Origin: Begonia masoniana
Lineage: Eukaryota > Streptophyta > Magnoliopsida > Cucurbitales > Begoniaceae
Reading direction: 5' to 3'
Length of the DNA: 64,000 nucleotides
Assembly (NCBI GenBank): GCA_022432975.1
Contig: CM039502.1
Span: 25,194,383 to 25,258,382, forward strand
The notes under the pieces: model-generated
The model's input: the letters and a program-made list of their open reading frames with translations, nothing else
What the model was told of the DNA's origin: nothing
The model's database searches: none
Shown here: one piece after another, positions 35,466 through 46,550 of the stretch
How positions within the stretch are numbered: position 1 is the first letter of the stretch
Layout of the letters: every line of letters begins with the position of its first letter
Made by a program: the position numbers and the translations under genes

Positions 35466-35902
35466 TCAAACAATATAGCATACTTAAATCTAAGTACAAC
35501 TCTTTAAAGAAGGAGAACGTAAACTTGGTAGAAAAACTTGCTAAAGAATGTAATCTGCATGTAAAGGAAATAGATGAGCTTAAAAGTAAAAATGAGGATT
35601 TGAATTCTATCGTGCTTAAGTTCACAAATGGTACCAAGAAATTAAACATGCTGATAGGAAATCAGAGAGCTACTTTTGATAAAGCAGGTTTAAGTTATGA
35701 TAAGTTTAATAAAAAGAAAGCATTTAAGAACTTCTTTGTTACACCAACTACCTACCATGCTTATAATGAGATAGGACATAAATCATATGAATGTCCTTTG
35801 AAATCTAATAAGAAATCAGGTAATAAATTACAGTGGGTTCCTAAAGGAACCAAAACTAACTCTAGGACCCAAAAGATTTGGGTACCCAAGAAGACCACTT
35901 GA
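35440..35902 (+). pseudogene. gag: Cop gag C-terminal coiled part, second knuckle lost
   Basis: The frame shifts at about 35440. The open piece from 35525 carries a Lys/Glu-rich probable coiled coil (KECNLHVKEIDELKSKNEDL) and YHAYNEIGHKSYEC, a second knuckle with both first Cys residues changed to Tyr. It ends QWVPKGTKTN...KIWVPKKTT, typical just before copia protease. Confidence 0.75.
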
Positions 35903-36362
35903 TTACTGTTTTGCAGGTTGACTGTTCTCCCGGAAAAAATCAATGGTACCTCGATTGTGGTTGCTCGAGGCACATGATGGAAGACTCAACAATGTTCGCC
36001 TTTATCAACAAGAAGAAAGGGAATGTCACTTTTGGTGAAAACCAGAAGGGTTAAATTGTTGGCATCGGTAACATAGGTAATAGCTCTAACCCTATTATTG
36101 AGAATGCTTTGCTGGTAGAAGGGTTAAAACATAATCTACTTAGTATAAGTCAACTGTGTGATAAGTGTTATAAAGTGATATTTAAATCAAATGAATGTGT
36201 ATATTATTAATTTAGATATCTTTAAACTTGTTGACGAAAAATGTTTTGCTGTTATCTTGTTGGTTGATAGTTGGACTTGGCATAGAAGGCTAGGTCACGC
36301 AGGAATGGACACCTTAGCTAAGATTATTATGGAGAATTTAGTTAGAGGAATTCCATCAATAT
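35903..36362 (+). pseudogene. pol: Cop protease and GAG-pre-integrase remnants
   Basis: Protease begins NQWYLDCGCSRHMMED (usually DSG) and continues to LVEGLKHNLLSISQLCDKC. Stops follow, then SWTWHRRLGHAGMDTLAKI, the His-containing GAG-pre-integrase motif. Sequence then jumps at about 36355-36370 to the end of RNase H, so the integrase core and all of RT are missing. Confidence 0.75.
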
Positions 36363-36366
36363 TTCC

Positions 36367-36570
36367 ATGAATCCTATCCAACATTCTAGAACAAAACACA
36401 TCGAAGTTAGATATCACTTCATCAGAGATAATGTTCAGAAAGAGGATATTTCTTTAGAATTTGTCAATTCTGTAGATCAATTAGCAGATATCTTTACCAA
36501 GTCTTTGAATGAAAAGACCTTCAATAATATTAGAATAAGGTTAGGTCTCATTCGGATTGAGAAAAACTGA
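36367..36570 (+). pseudogene. pol: Cop RNase H C-terminal end
   Basis: It contains RTKHIEVRYHFIRDNVQ, EFVNSVDQLADIFTKSL and RIRLGLI, the standard ending of copia pol. Open but only 67 residues; the catalytic part of RNase H is absent. Confidence 0.8.
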
Positions 36571-36790
36571 GTTTCCTCTTCTGTTGGAGAATATTGAGCA
36601 ATAGAGCAGATTGGTCAATGAAGGCATGGACGTTGTCACAATGGCCGTTGACAATGTTGTCAAAATGGACGATCTCCACAATCTTATTCTCTGTGAAAAC
36701 GTGGTCACTATGGAAGTTGACCGTGGACGTTAACTATGGACGTTGACCGTGGACGCTAACAATGGACTTTGATGATGGACGTTCACCTAA
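36571..36790 (+). repeat. Degenerate short repeats, TGGACGTTGACC type
   Basis: Between pol and the env-like frame, the word TGGACGTTGACCGTGGACG and variants recur about eight times at 36625-36785. No gene. Confidence 0.7.
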
Positions 36791-36954
36791 TGGTCTATAA
36801 CCTCTTTCAAAAGGGAACAGAAACCCTAAGATTCAAATTTTCCTCTCAAAAACCTCTCAACCCCTTCCTTCACCCAGCGACTCGTTTCCATTTCTGTTCG
36901 TCGGTGCCGATCTCTAATCCTTCTACTCTGTCTCTCAAGCTCAGATTATTATCT

Positions 36955-38938
36955 ATGGCTTCTTCCTTTAGGGCTCCCAAAGTCTTCGCGAGGAAGAAAC
37001 AGAAGACTTCTCAACCGACCAACTCCCAATCTGTCATCGTTCCTCCTCCCCTTCAATGGCTGAATCACGAGTTCATTAATCAAGCTGCTTTTAATAGGTA
37101 CTATGAAAGTTATGAATTTAAACCTATTATTCGCTCTCGTGGAGTTGTCTTTAGACATTTACCTGATTTGGACCTTGAGGATCTTTTACTAAGGATGGAG
37201 TTAATGGGACTATTCGATTTAGTGCCCAATTATTGTGCAACCCCAATTAGGATGTTTTACGCCAATCTGGAACATTCTACACATCCTCTAGTCCTCAGAA
37301 GTTGTCTATGGAAGACAAATTGAACTTACTTAAGAAAGACTCTATGACATCCTTCAATGTGAGTTTCTGAATGGATCTAGGAGATATTTTGAAGCAGCAA
37401 AACTTCTCTCTTTTCTTGAAAAACCTGCAAGAAAGGATTTAATGAATTTAATTGCCAAGGATCCAAATAACTCACCCTTGAAGCTGAAGAGTAAGGATTT
37501 AAATCTTAGGGCTAGGATCTTCCACCAGATAATTCACTTTAACATTCTGCCTATTAAAGGTCATCGGGATCATGTCAGTGAAATGGATCTTTTCATTCTT
37601 GGACAGTTCTTCAAAGCTGAACCATTTCATGTTGGCTACATTATTTTAAATCGGATGCTTCAAGTAGTCAGCAATCCGTCCAAGTCTCTGCCTTACAATC
37701 TTCTAATTATGAAGATTCTTCTTAGTTGTGGTGTCCACTTTCCAGCCTCTGACCAGATCTTATCCCTAAAGAAGTCTGATTTCTTTTCATCCTCCACCTT
37801 GTCTAGAATGGGAATCACAAGAGATGATCAAGGTGTGTTGGTTGAGAAAGGTGGTCATCGTGGTGTGTCAAGGCGCCTGCTAATTGAAGAAGAAGAGGAA
37901 GATAGCTCTCCAAATGACATTTGTCTTCCTGTCCTTACCCCTCTGCCACCTCCAGTTCTGCTCATTCAAGTTCCTGAAGAATTTGGTCATGATCAAATTC
38001 CCCTTCAAGAACCTTTCAGTGATCCTGACCCTCCTCTAGTCCAAGCTATTCTCCCACATCCAATCAGTCCAATTTGTGCTCCCTCTCCAACTCCTGTACC
38101 TTCTCTGCCAGCACGTGATCCTCCTCGATATAGAGTTCCTCCCAGTTCTACAACAAGAAATAAAATGTCTGAGGAACTAGAGGATGAACTTCGGGCTAGC
38201 ATTGCCAGCCTAGGGACAGGTCTTGATACTTTTCAATCCCTATATCTCTCCCATCATGGTTAATTTGCAGCTCTTGTCCTATCTCAACTTGAAAATCTCG
38301 CGATTGCAAATCAAGGTCTACTCAATCGAATTAAATTATTGGAATCCAATCAAAGTTCAGCTATTGCTACTGTCAACCATCGTATTGCTCAAGCTGAACT
38401 CGAGAATAGCAAAGTTATTGATGATGTCCTCTCTTCGATTCGATTCCATTCTAGTCTAGTCACAACACAAATGCAGCGAGAATCTGCTAAGGTCCTCACT
38501 CAATTTAGTGATCTCCACGACCTTCTGATTCGGAGTGATCCTGCGCCCCCTCATGGGGATGATGCTTTGGAAAGCGGTGGCGAGACATCTGAACCAGCTC
38601 AACCAACTACTTCCACTGTTCCCTCCCGTGCTGAGCATTTGGATGTTGCTTAGGATGTTGGACCTGGTGCTACTGAAGAGATTGCTCTGTGTGAGGGCGA
38701 GCCAATGCTTGCACAGTTTGTTGCTCAGCCCACTTCTCTTCCAGATATAGCCATTGTTCCAGCTGCTGATGCTGCCTCTGCTGATACTGTCATGCTTGAG
38801 CCTGTCCATGTGATAGTGCCTCCTACTGATGCACTCATGGTGGATGTAGGGGTTGCCGCGGTTGCAAGGGATGCAGATGAGGATGAAGAAGAACATCTGT
38901 TCCGTTATGCCAGGGATTTCTATTCTAGCTGTTTCTAG
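36955..38938 (+). pseudogene. Cop env-like (putative plant transposon protein) frame, broken
   Basis: I chose Met 36955 (MASSFRAPKVFARKKQ). N-part: HEFINQAAFNRYYESYEFK and IRMFYANLEHSTH, matching the plant-transposon domain seen in env-like ORFs of SIRE and Athila elements. After a frameshift between about 37310 and 37440, the frame from 37442 carries LNLRARIFHQIIHFNILPIK, EMDLFILGQFF and LPYNLLIMKILLSCGVHF. A Pro-rich segment and a probable coiled coil follow (to 38938) with stops at about 38261 and 38651. The real function of this ORF in plants is unknown; membrane-fusion activity is unproven and I see no clear transmembrane segment. Confidence 0.65.
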
Positions 38939-39310
38939 GATTTCCACCTCTTCAGGATGATTTCCTTACACCATTAGGGATCTTCTAGGCTAGAATACTT
39001 CTTCCTCTCCAAAGAACTCAGCATATTTTTTTTAAAAAAACACTGTGACTGATTTCTTTTTATGATATTTCTTTTATTCTCCCTATGCTTGTTATCTCTG
39101 CTGTGCTGAATGCTATTTCTTCTTTCTGTGTTTTTGATAATGTCAAAGAGGGAGATAGATATGGAATGATACCGAGATGAAAAATTATTTATTTGGTTGC
39201 ATGCATAGAGTATGAGGGAGTTAGAGAAGTTGTTTATGATTCTGAGATTATTATGGGGGAGAACATAGTTAATCATTATATATATTTCTCATCATAAAAA
39301 AAGGGGAGAT
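38939..39310 (+). other. Untranslated region and polypurine tract of Cop
   Basis: No frame. A T-rich stretch at about 39040-39140 leads to a polypurine tract AAAAAAGGGGAGAT just before the LTR at 39311. Confidence 0.75.
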
Positions 39311-40717
39311 TGTTAGCTTAAATACGTTTAAGTAACTATTTTTGATGATTATGTTTTTTATGATAATGATTAATATAAAACGAGTGAACTGTTAATTAAG
39401 TTTAATAAGAAATATTTAAACTGATGAGCATGAGTAATATGAAATTTACGAACTAGATAATTGATTTATTATGTTTATTGCATTTATCTGGAAATGCCCT
39501 TTGAAAAGGGTATTATGTTTTCTGACGAATTTTGGTTAAGTGTTTATTAGTCCACAGTCAATCGTCCACCTGAAAGAAAACAGAAATAAACGAAGTAGTC
39601 TGTGGAAATCAATCATCCAAAGTTAGTCAGAATCAATTGTCCACAGTCAAGACGAAATCTGTTGTCCAAAGTTAAAGTGTGAGAATCAATTGTCCAAAGT
39701 ATCACATGAAAGTCAGGTGACTTCAGTCAAAATCAATCATCCACGGCCAAGACAGAATAGTAAAGACGCAGTCGTCCACGCTCAAAGGAAAGACATAGTC
39801 GTCCACGCTTAAAGGGAAGACGCAGTCGTCCACGCTCAAAGGAAAGACGCTACGCTGTAGTCCACAGTTTAAAAGAGAAACGTTGTCGTCCAAAGTACTT
39901 GTCCACAGTATCATTGTCCAAAGTCTTTTCCACATCTTCATCATCCAAAGTATTCAAACTGAAGCAAAGCTCAATCGTGCAAAGTCTCAATGCCAAACTT
40001 TAAAGACCGCGAGCGATAGTGACACCAGAATTCAAACGACTATTTTTCTGCGTACGAACTACTCACAACAGTCATTTTTTTGAAAGCAGATTACAGACGC
40101 GAAGCATATTACAGACGAGAGTATAAAAGGAAGAACAGTAGCTCTAGGGAAGAACTTTTGCCGAAATTCTCTATGAACCCTCACAAGCAAAAGCTTTGTA
40201 ATACTCTGTTATTTCCTGCACCCCTCTGCTCTTAAACTTGAGATTTATACCTTTGAGAGAGTGTAGCTGTGTGCAAGCAGTATTCATCTTGTAAAAGTGT
40301 AAAGTCTGTGATTGACGCCCGTGAAGATCAATCAAAGTGTAAAGGCTGTGATTGACGCCCATGAAGATCAATCAAAGTGTAAAGGCTATGATTGACGCCC
40401 GTGAAGATCAATCAAAGTGTAAAAGGCAGTAGATTGATGCCCGTGAAGTTCGATCTAGTTTTCTCGAGAGGAGAAGAAAGGAATCTTCAAGGGGGAGCCT
40501 TGGAGCGTGGACGTAGGCAAGATTGGCCAAACCACGTTAAAAACTACGGTGTCAATTTCTCTCTAACTCTAACTTTACCTTGTCTGCTTGTCTGTGATTA
40601 TTTGAGTAATCTCATATAAAGAGAGAAGAACATATAAACCTAATTTACATTGCATAAAATTAATTAGCGCAAGTAATTTCTAATTCACCCCCCCTCTTAG
40701 ACAATCACGTTCCTACA
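39311..40717 (+). repeat. 3' LTR of Cop, complete, 1,407 bp
   Basis: TGTTAGCTTAAATACG to CGTTCCTACA. The upstream third has many copies of AATCAATYGTCCACAGTC-like and GTCGTCCACGCTCAAAGG words (39545-39960). The 40-bp GTGATTGACGCCCGTGAAGA repeat occurs at 40308, 40348 and 40388. It lacks the A1 insertion, giving the empty-site reference. Confidence 0.9.
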
Positions 40718-41112
40718 ATGCCAACAAGTGAAAGTTGAACATCAAATAACAGGAGGAACTCTTTAGCCTCTACTGATTCTTAAATGGAAATGGGAGAATA
40801 TTAACATGGATTTTGTTGTCGGGTTGCCGAAAACAGTTAGGGGCCATGTAGCATATGGGTCATTGTGGATAGATTAACCAAATCGGCCCATTTTCTACCA
40901 GTATAGACAACTTTTTCTATGAATCAGTACGTGGAGTTATATATCCAAGAGATTATCAGGCTTCATGGAATTCTGATATCAATTGTTTCTGATCGAGATC
41001 CCAGATTTGCCTCAAGATTCTAGAAAAGTTTACAGAGTTCTTTGGATACAAAGTTAAATTTTAACACAATATTTCATCCACAGACAGATGGACAATCTAA
41101 AAGAATGATTCA
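40718..41112 (+). pseudogene. pol: Inverted gypsy integrase core fragment beside B
   Basis: The plus-strand translation gives [27 protein letters not shown] and [15 protein letters not shown], then [12 protein letters not shown], with stops and a frameshift. The neighbouring B remnant is on the opposite strand and lacks exactly this part. It may be an inverted piece of B or of another element; the abrupt change at about 41112 to the polypurine region of B shows a rearrangement. Confidence 0.75.
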
Positions 41113-41571
41113 TATACCACCCTCTTTAAACAAAATTTTGTCTCCAAAATTTGTTTAGCCAAACAGCTTAGGATATCTATTAATCATATCCTGTTGTCTT
41201 TCCCAAGTAGGTTCTCCACGTTATGATTGCATCATAAAACCTTTACCAGTAGAATCTCCTTGTTGCGTAGCACTTTGAATGTAGACTCTAAGATTCTCAC
41301 TGGTCTTTCTTTGTCCCTTAACGTCGGTTGGATCTCTATGTTCACTGGTTCCACAATTTGAGTAGAGGCACGTACACATTTCCTCAGCATGGATACGTAA
41401 AAGACGTTGTGAACTCCATCTATAGACGAAGGTAGTTGTAGTCTGTAAGTTGTATTTTCTATTTTCTTCAAGATAGAAAAGGTTCTACGAACCTTGGACT
41501 AAGCTTCCCTTTCTTGCTAAACTGCATCACCCCTTTGAACGGTGATACTTTTAAGAATACCTCATCACCTT
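41113..41571 (-). pseudogene. pol: B polypurine tract and integrase/chromodomain tail
   Basis: The minus strand starts at the left with AAAGAGGGTGGTAT (polypurine tract), then the stop of pol at about 41155. The open piece 41232-41471 has TYRLQLPSSIDGVHNVFYVS, MLRKCVRAS and ESTFKVLRNKEILLVKVL. A frameshift at about 41470-41570 separates it from the upstream fused ORF. Confidence 0.8.
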
Positions 41572-42036
41572 CTACAAACTCCAAATCTCTTCTTCTTTTG
41601 TCTGCATAACTCTTTGTTGGCTTTGAGCAGTCTCAATTCTCTGTTTGATAATAGCCACTTTCTCAAACATCAGTTGTAAAATCTCTGGGCCGACAAGCTT
41701 TGCTTCTCCAACTTCATCCCAATACAAGGGAGATCTACACTTTCTACCATAAATAGCTTCATAAGGAGCCATACCAATCGTAGATTGGTAGCCATTTCTG
41801 CCATAAAGAGCTTCATAAGGAGCCATACCAATCGTAGATTGGTAGCCATAGCAGGTCCTGAAAGCTGTCTTTGGAATATCATCAGCTTTGACCTTCAGTT
41901 GATAATAGCCCAAGCGTAGATCAATCTTAAAAAATATCTGAGCTTCCTGAAGTCGATCAAATAAATCATTGATCCTACACAATGGATATTTATTCTTGAT
42001 CGTTAACTTATTCAACTCTCTGTAATTAATGCACAT
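41572..42036 (-). pseudogene. pol: B: RT fingers fused in frame to integrase C-terminal part
   Basis: A 154-residue open frame. It begins with RT sequence ([40 protein letters not shown]) and switches at about 41846-41852 to integrase [16 protein letters not shown], which is then repeated once more (a 54-bp tandem duplication). The RT palm with its catalytic Asp pair, RNase H, the zinc finger and the integrase core are deleted. The fusion keeps frame by chance, and I expect no activity. Confidence 0.85.
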
Positions 42037-42241
42037 ACGTAGGGATTCATCATTCTTCTTGACAAATAGGACTGGTGCACCCTAAGGAGAGAAGCTAGGG
42101 CATAGAAAGCCCTAGTCCACCAATTCTTTCAATTGAGTCTTTAACTCTTTCAATTCCACTGGTGCCATACGATAGAGGTTCTTCCATACAGGCTCAGCAC
42201 AAGGGTATACATCTATCTCAAACTCTATTTCACGATCAGGA
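42037..42241 (-). pseudogene. pol: B RT N-terminal segment
   Basis: Minus-strand pieces include [39 protein letters not shown] and [16 protein letters not shown], with stops. It is cut at 42241 by solo LTR F2. Confidence 0.8.
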
Positions 42242-44886
42242 TGTAACACTCGAAATTTTTCCTAGAGTGTGTAGCCTCAGATTAGAATTGTTATGAAAGT
42301 TTAATTTATTCAAGAGTGATGATGCGCATAGAAGTGTGAAAGAAGGGGATTTTAAAGAAATAGTGTTTGAAAGAGAAGAAAAAGTGTTAGAATGGTTGAA
42401 AAGTCAAAAGTTAAATGAACCAATAGAAAGATTTTGGTAGGATATTGAATTGTGACTTTTTGACTTAAAGAAATGATTAAAAAGGGGAGGAAATGAAGAG
42501 TCTTCAACGTGGGAGAGAAGAATTGAGGTGTGGTGGTCTTTTTATAAATTAAAAAAATTAAGTGGAAGAAACAAAGAGTAGAAAAATGTTCAGTTAAAAA
42601 GGTAAAAGTGTAAAAATTTATTCATCTTTTTCCCTTGCCCTCCACGAGCTTTGGCAGCCATTGAAGCCCTCTCCCTTCTTCATTTCATCAAGAGTTTTCA
42701 AGCCTTAAGGTAAAAAATCAAGTGGGTTTTGTGTTTATTACATGTTAGTGTTGGTTTTTAAGGTTTTTAAGGTGTTTTTGGAGAGTTTGATTAGGGTTTG
42801 GAAAACCCTAACCATGGGGTCCGAATTTTTGGTTTCAAATGTTAGTTTTCTTTCCAAATTTTATGTTTTAGTTGTTGAATGTATTAGTTTAGGTTGTTTT
42901 TAGGGATAGGTTTGAGTTTTAGTGGACGATTGTGAAAAACCAGTTTTTAGCAATATTGGACACCGATTCTGTTTTGGCATTTTCGGATTGGCCTTTTGGT
43001 TTGGTTGGTTAATTTGATGATTTCAATGGATAGTAGACGTGTAGAGGTTTACAGATTGGGGTGGCACGTCGAAATCTGTTGAAAACGAGAAAGTTATGAT
43101 CATTTGAAATTGGACGTTAAAATTTTTGGTAAAATCGGGTTTTAGAGGTTTTAAACTTTAAATGGGTTAAAGTGGTTAGTTTTGGTTTAGGTAATTCTTT
43201 AGAATTTATTAGGTTGGTACTAAGTGAGTTTTCATTGTATTTGTTAGGTTGACAGGTGTGTATTTGAGATTGACATAGTAAATGAGTACGTGCCAGGAGT
43301 CCAGGTAAGTAGTGGATGTGTGTTTTGTTGTCTTCGGGCCTACACCATGGAACGGTAGGGATTGTTTCCTTGTTTGTTGTGTTTTGTTTTGAGTCGAGCA
43401 TCGTGTGGCATGCATCATCGTTTTCTAACTACGAAACCACGTGTTTGGCATGTTTGAGTGGTGAGAATGAAATGTAAGATAAGAAAATTTATATGCAACT
43501 TGGTCTCTAGTAGAATAGCCTCGTCGGGCAAGTGGCTCGTTGTAGAACCCCGAGAGGGATCCTACGAGAGATGCTATGTTAAATTACATAATGTGTCGTG
43601 AGTATGAATGCCTCGACCTGCTCATGCTGAAAAGCACACTGGGGATTCTGAATGCCTCGACCTGTTCGTGCTGGAAAGCACACTGGGTATTCTGAATGCC
43701 TCAACCTGCTTGTGCCGGAAGGCACACTGGGGATTCTACGATCGACGAAGGAGGAGATTCGGAATGGTTGTCCCGGATTGTTTAGGATGTGTGCCTCTGA
43801 TCTTGTTCTGTGGGTTAAGGTATGGCCGTCCTGGATTGTGTTGGGATGTGTGCCTACTTGATTCACACGCAAGTGAAAGATAAATACAATGAAAATGAAA
43901 TGAAATCAACAGAGTGTGTAGAAACTGCATTTTAGGGTTGAGTTGAGCATCCGTTGTTTTAAAGTGCATTACTTCCTACTTGCTAAGCATTAGGCTTACT
44001 TTTTGGTGTAGGTGACGATACTTACCCAGGTGAACTGGATGAGGAAGCCCAGGGCTAGGTTGCAGTCGGCGGTGCATAGAGCATGCCGGTGCGGCCAGTT
44101 GTCGGGGCGCCTCGGTCACGTTCCTCGGGTAGTCGGTGGGGAGTTTGTATTTTGCTATATTGACGGTTTGAGTATTTTGGATCGGTATTGTTGATAAATT
44201 GTACTTGGTGTAATTATGCGTTGATTTGGTTTAGATGGTTTTATAAATTGTTTTATAAATGTGTGTTTTCAGGTTTTGGGTTTTGGAAATTTTACGCGTT
44301 ATGCTGCTCATTTTAGTTTTAAAATAAATAACGTCGGGTTTACTTTCTCTCTTTTTTTATTAACCGTTTTAAGTCGGCTTTTCGAGATTTTTATGGGGCA
44401 CGGAGTCGGGAGTGTCGGGAATGTGTGGTTAAATTTTTAGGTGATTTGGAGATGCTTGGATTGAAGAAAATTGAAGAAACCCGAGAAGGTTCGATCGATT
44501 GGCCATAATGGCCATTTTTGGCCAAAGAAACCCGAGAGGGCGCGATTGATCGGGCTGTGCGCCGATCGATCAGGCTGTGCGCCGATTGATCGGGCTGTGC
44601 GCCGATCGATCGGCCTCGGGCGCGCAGCAGTCAAGCGCGCGCGGCGCCCAACACCCATTTTTTTTTGTTTTTTTTTAAATTTTGCCTATTTCCAAAATGT
44701 TTTGACCCGACCTTTTCCGACGTATTTTAAACGTATTTTACGTACATTTTCCAACATTTTTTGAGGGTTCGAAAAACCCAAAAACCGAGTCAAAATTTTA
44801 TCGAAAATTATTTTAAACGTCGTTTTAAACATGGTTTGGGTTAGCAAAGTAGCGCACCGAGCCGAGGCGGGTTCGGGGGCGTTACG
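42242..44886 (+). repeat. Solo LTR F2 inserted in B pol
   Basis: TGTAACACTCG to GGGGCGTTACG, flanked by CAGGA (42237-42241) and TAGGA (44887-44891), one mismatch, with no internal element sequence: the product of recombination between two LTRs. Module: CAGGTAAGT 43312-43320, CCTACACCA 43339-43347, hairpin AAGC-N5-GCTT 43985-43997, TGGTGTAGG 44004-44012. Three 44-bp repeats (GAATGCCTCGACCTGCTC) lie at 43606-43740, and 20-bp GATCGATCGGGCTGTGCGCC repeats at about 44545-44625. Same family as F1. Confidence 0.85.
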
Positions 44887-44891
44887 TAGGA

Positions 44892-45600
44892 GGTAGTCTC
44901 GGTAAATCGTCTAAGAAAACTCTGAACTACCGAAATATCATGATGCTTCAATTCACTTTGCTTTTGGTATCGACCACAGAGGCTAAAAATCTAAAAATCT
45001 TATACATCTTGTTCTCAACAATTGCTAAGCTTTCATGGAGGATACTGTGGGCATGTTGTGTCTATTTGGTATTGCTTGATAAGAAAACTCTTTTTCATTT
45101 GGGCGTGAAAAATACACTAATCCAGACCTGCAGTTAATCGTGGCGTAGTGTTAATTGTTGGTCCCCTACATATACAATATCTCCTTGCACTGCCTGATTG
45201 GAGTGCATAGACTCTCCAGATGGTAACATAACACTATAAGATTGGTCGGCTGACACAAACCCTAAATTCCACCTAGCTACAAAATTGCTTGCTACAAATG
45301 AGTGTGTGGCCCCCGTTTCTAATAGTGTATAAGCAGGTATGTTAGAAATCAAAATTGTACCTGTAATAACAAAATGTTGCACATCATCGTCATCCTCGAT
45401 TAATGCAAAGACTCTCAGAGTAACCCTGGTCTGTCTCTGGCATCGAGCAATCCTTAACTTGATGGCCCTCTTTATCACATCTGAAGCAATGACCTGTAAG
45501 AAGCTGGCACTCACCATAATGATTCCTCTTGCACACTGGACATATGGGAAGTTCAGGAGCTCCCTGCAGTTTCTTTCCTTTCCCAGGATCAGCAATTGTT
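44892..45600 (-). pseudogene. pol: B protease with Glu in place of the catalytic Asp
   Basis: The open frame 45134-45595 covers the zinc knuckle region in another frame and then TRVTLRVFALIEDDDDVQHF and [16 protein letters not shown]. The family motif is DTGATHSF; here it is ETGATHSF, which should abolish or strongly weaken catalysis. Downstream (44892-45133) is degraded. The zinc knuckle CFRCDKEGHQVKDC at about 45470-45500 is intact. Confidence 0.75.
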
Positions 45601-46392
45601 TAATTGGGCCTTTTAGTGCCCATATTCTGTTGCTGTTGTGGCTGCCACCCTCTATTTTGTTATTGTTATGGCAGAACTTCTCGAAAAAACCTTATTGGAG
45701 GTGCCTGTTGCTTTTGGAACTTCATTCCCATTTCTTCTATCTCTAGTGCCTTTAGCCACCACTTTAGTAGATGGCACGTCATGAATACCTGCAGTCTTGA
45801 CTCCTATATAGATGTCCTTCTTCAATCCTTGAACGAACTGATGAACTTTGTTTTCTTCAGCGTCTACTAAATGACTAGCATAGCGGGAGAGTGACTCGAA
45901 CTTACAGATGTACTCAGCCACTGATTCATACTGTCGTAACTGAGCAAACTCTGTCATTTTACTTGTCCTTACATTTTGGTTAAAGTACTTGTTATAAAAT
46001 ACCTTCTTGAATTGTTCCCAAGTCATTTCCATTACAGCTGTGGTGGTCTTTACGTTGTCCCACAAGTATCCCGCATCCTTTGTGAGATGGAACACGGCAC
46101 TGGTAACTTTCTTGTTTTTCTCCACTTCGGCATACTTGAACATATTCTCTATTGCTCGGATCTAATCCTCAGCATGTGTTGGGTCTGTAAATTGTCCATT
46201 AAATATTGGCGGTCGGAGCCATCAGAATTTCTCTCCACTTGTGTCATGTGAAGCATTGGCATTGTTGTTGTTCCCATTACCTTCTCTAGCCATCATCCGT
46301 TTCGTCATGCGAGATTGGGTACCAACTAATTCTGTCTACTGTCAGATAACATTGTCCTTTTCGTCATCCTCTCCGTGTCGTTCTCTCACCAT
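45601..46392 (-). pseudogene. gag: B gag capsid region
   Basis: The start MVRERHGEDDEK lies at 46392, with an early stop. The open piece 45652-46143 has FKYAEVEKNKKVTSAVFHL, TWEQFKKVFYNKYFN, EFAQLRQYESVAEYICKFES and GVKTAGIHDVPS, the retrotransposon gag domain. It is clearly related to the gag of A1 and A2. Confidence 0.8.
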
Positions 46393-46550
46393 TTTGTAAA
46401 TCCTATTGTAGTTATAAACTTAATTCAATAAACTAAAACTAAAACTTAAACTTAAACACTTAAAGTTGATGGAGCGCTATCATGTGGCAGATTGTACAGT
46501 CAGGCAGTCTACAGAAACGATTTTAAACCTGGGTACTCTAATAATAACAT

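Larger units (their letters stand above)
24045..40717 (+). mobile_element. Ty1/copia element Cop, SIRE/Maximus-like, interrupted by A1
   Basis: Plus strand. The 5' LTR is cut at its start and split by A1 (24045-24302 and 33833-34289). Then come the tRNA-iMet site, gag with zinc knuckle, protease remnant, GAG-pre-integrase remnant, RNase H end, env-like frames, polypurine tract and an intact 3' LTR (39311-40717). The integrase core and RT are deleted. The gag type, the extra env-like frame before the 3' LTR and the copia gene order fit the SIRE/Maximus lineage. Confidence 0.8.

Noticed and set aside
36769..36954. Upstream start of the env-like frame at 36769
   Set aside because: The extra 62 residues read through the TGGACGTTGACC repeats; the Met at 36955 with MASSFRAPK suits the family better.
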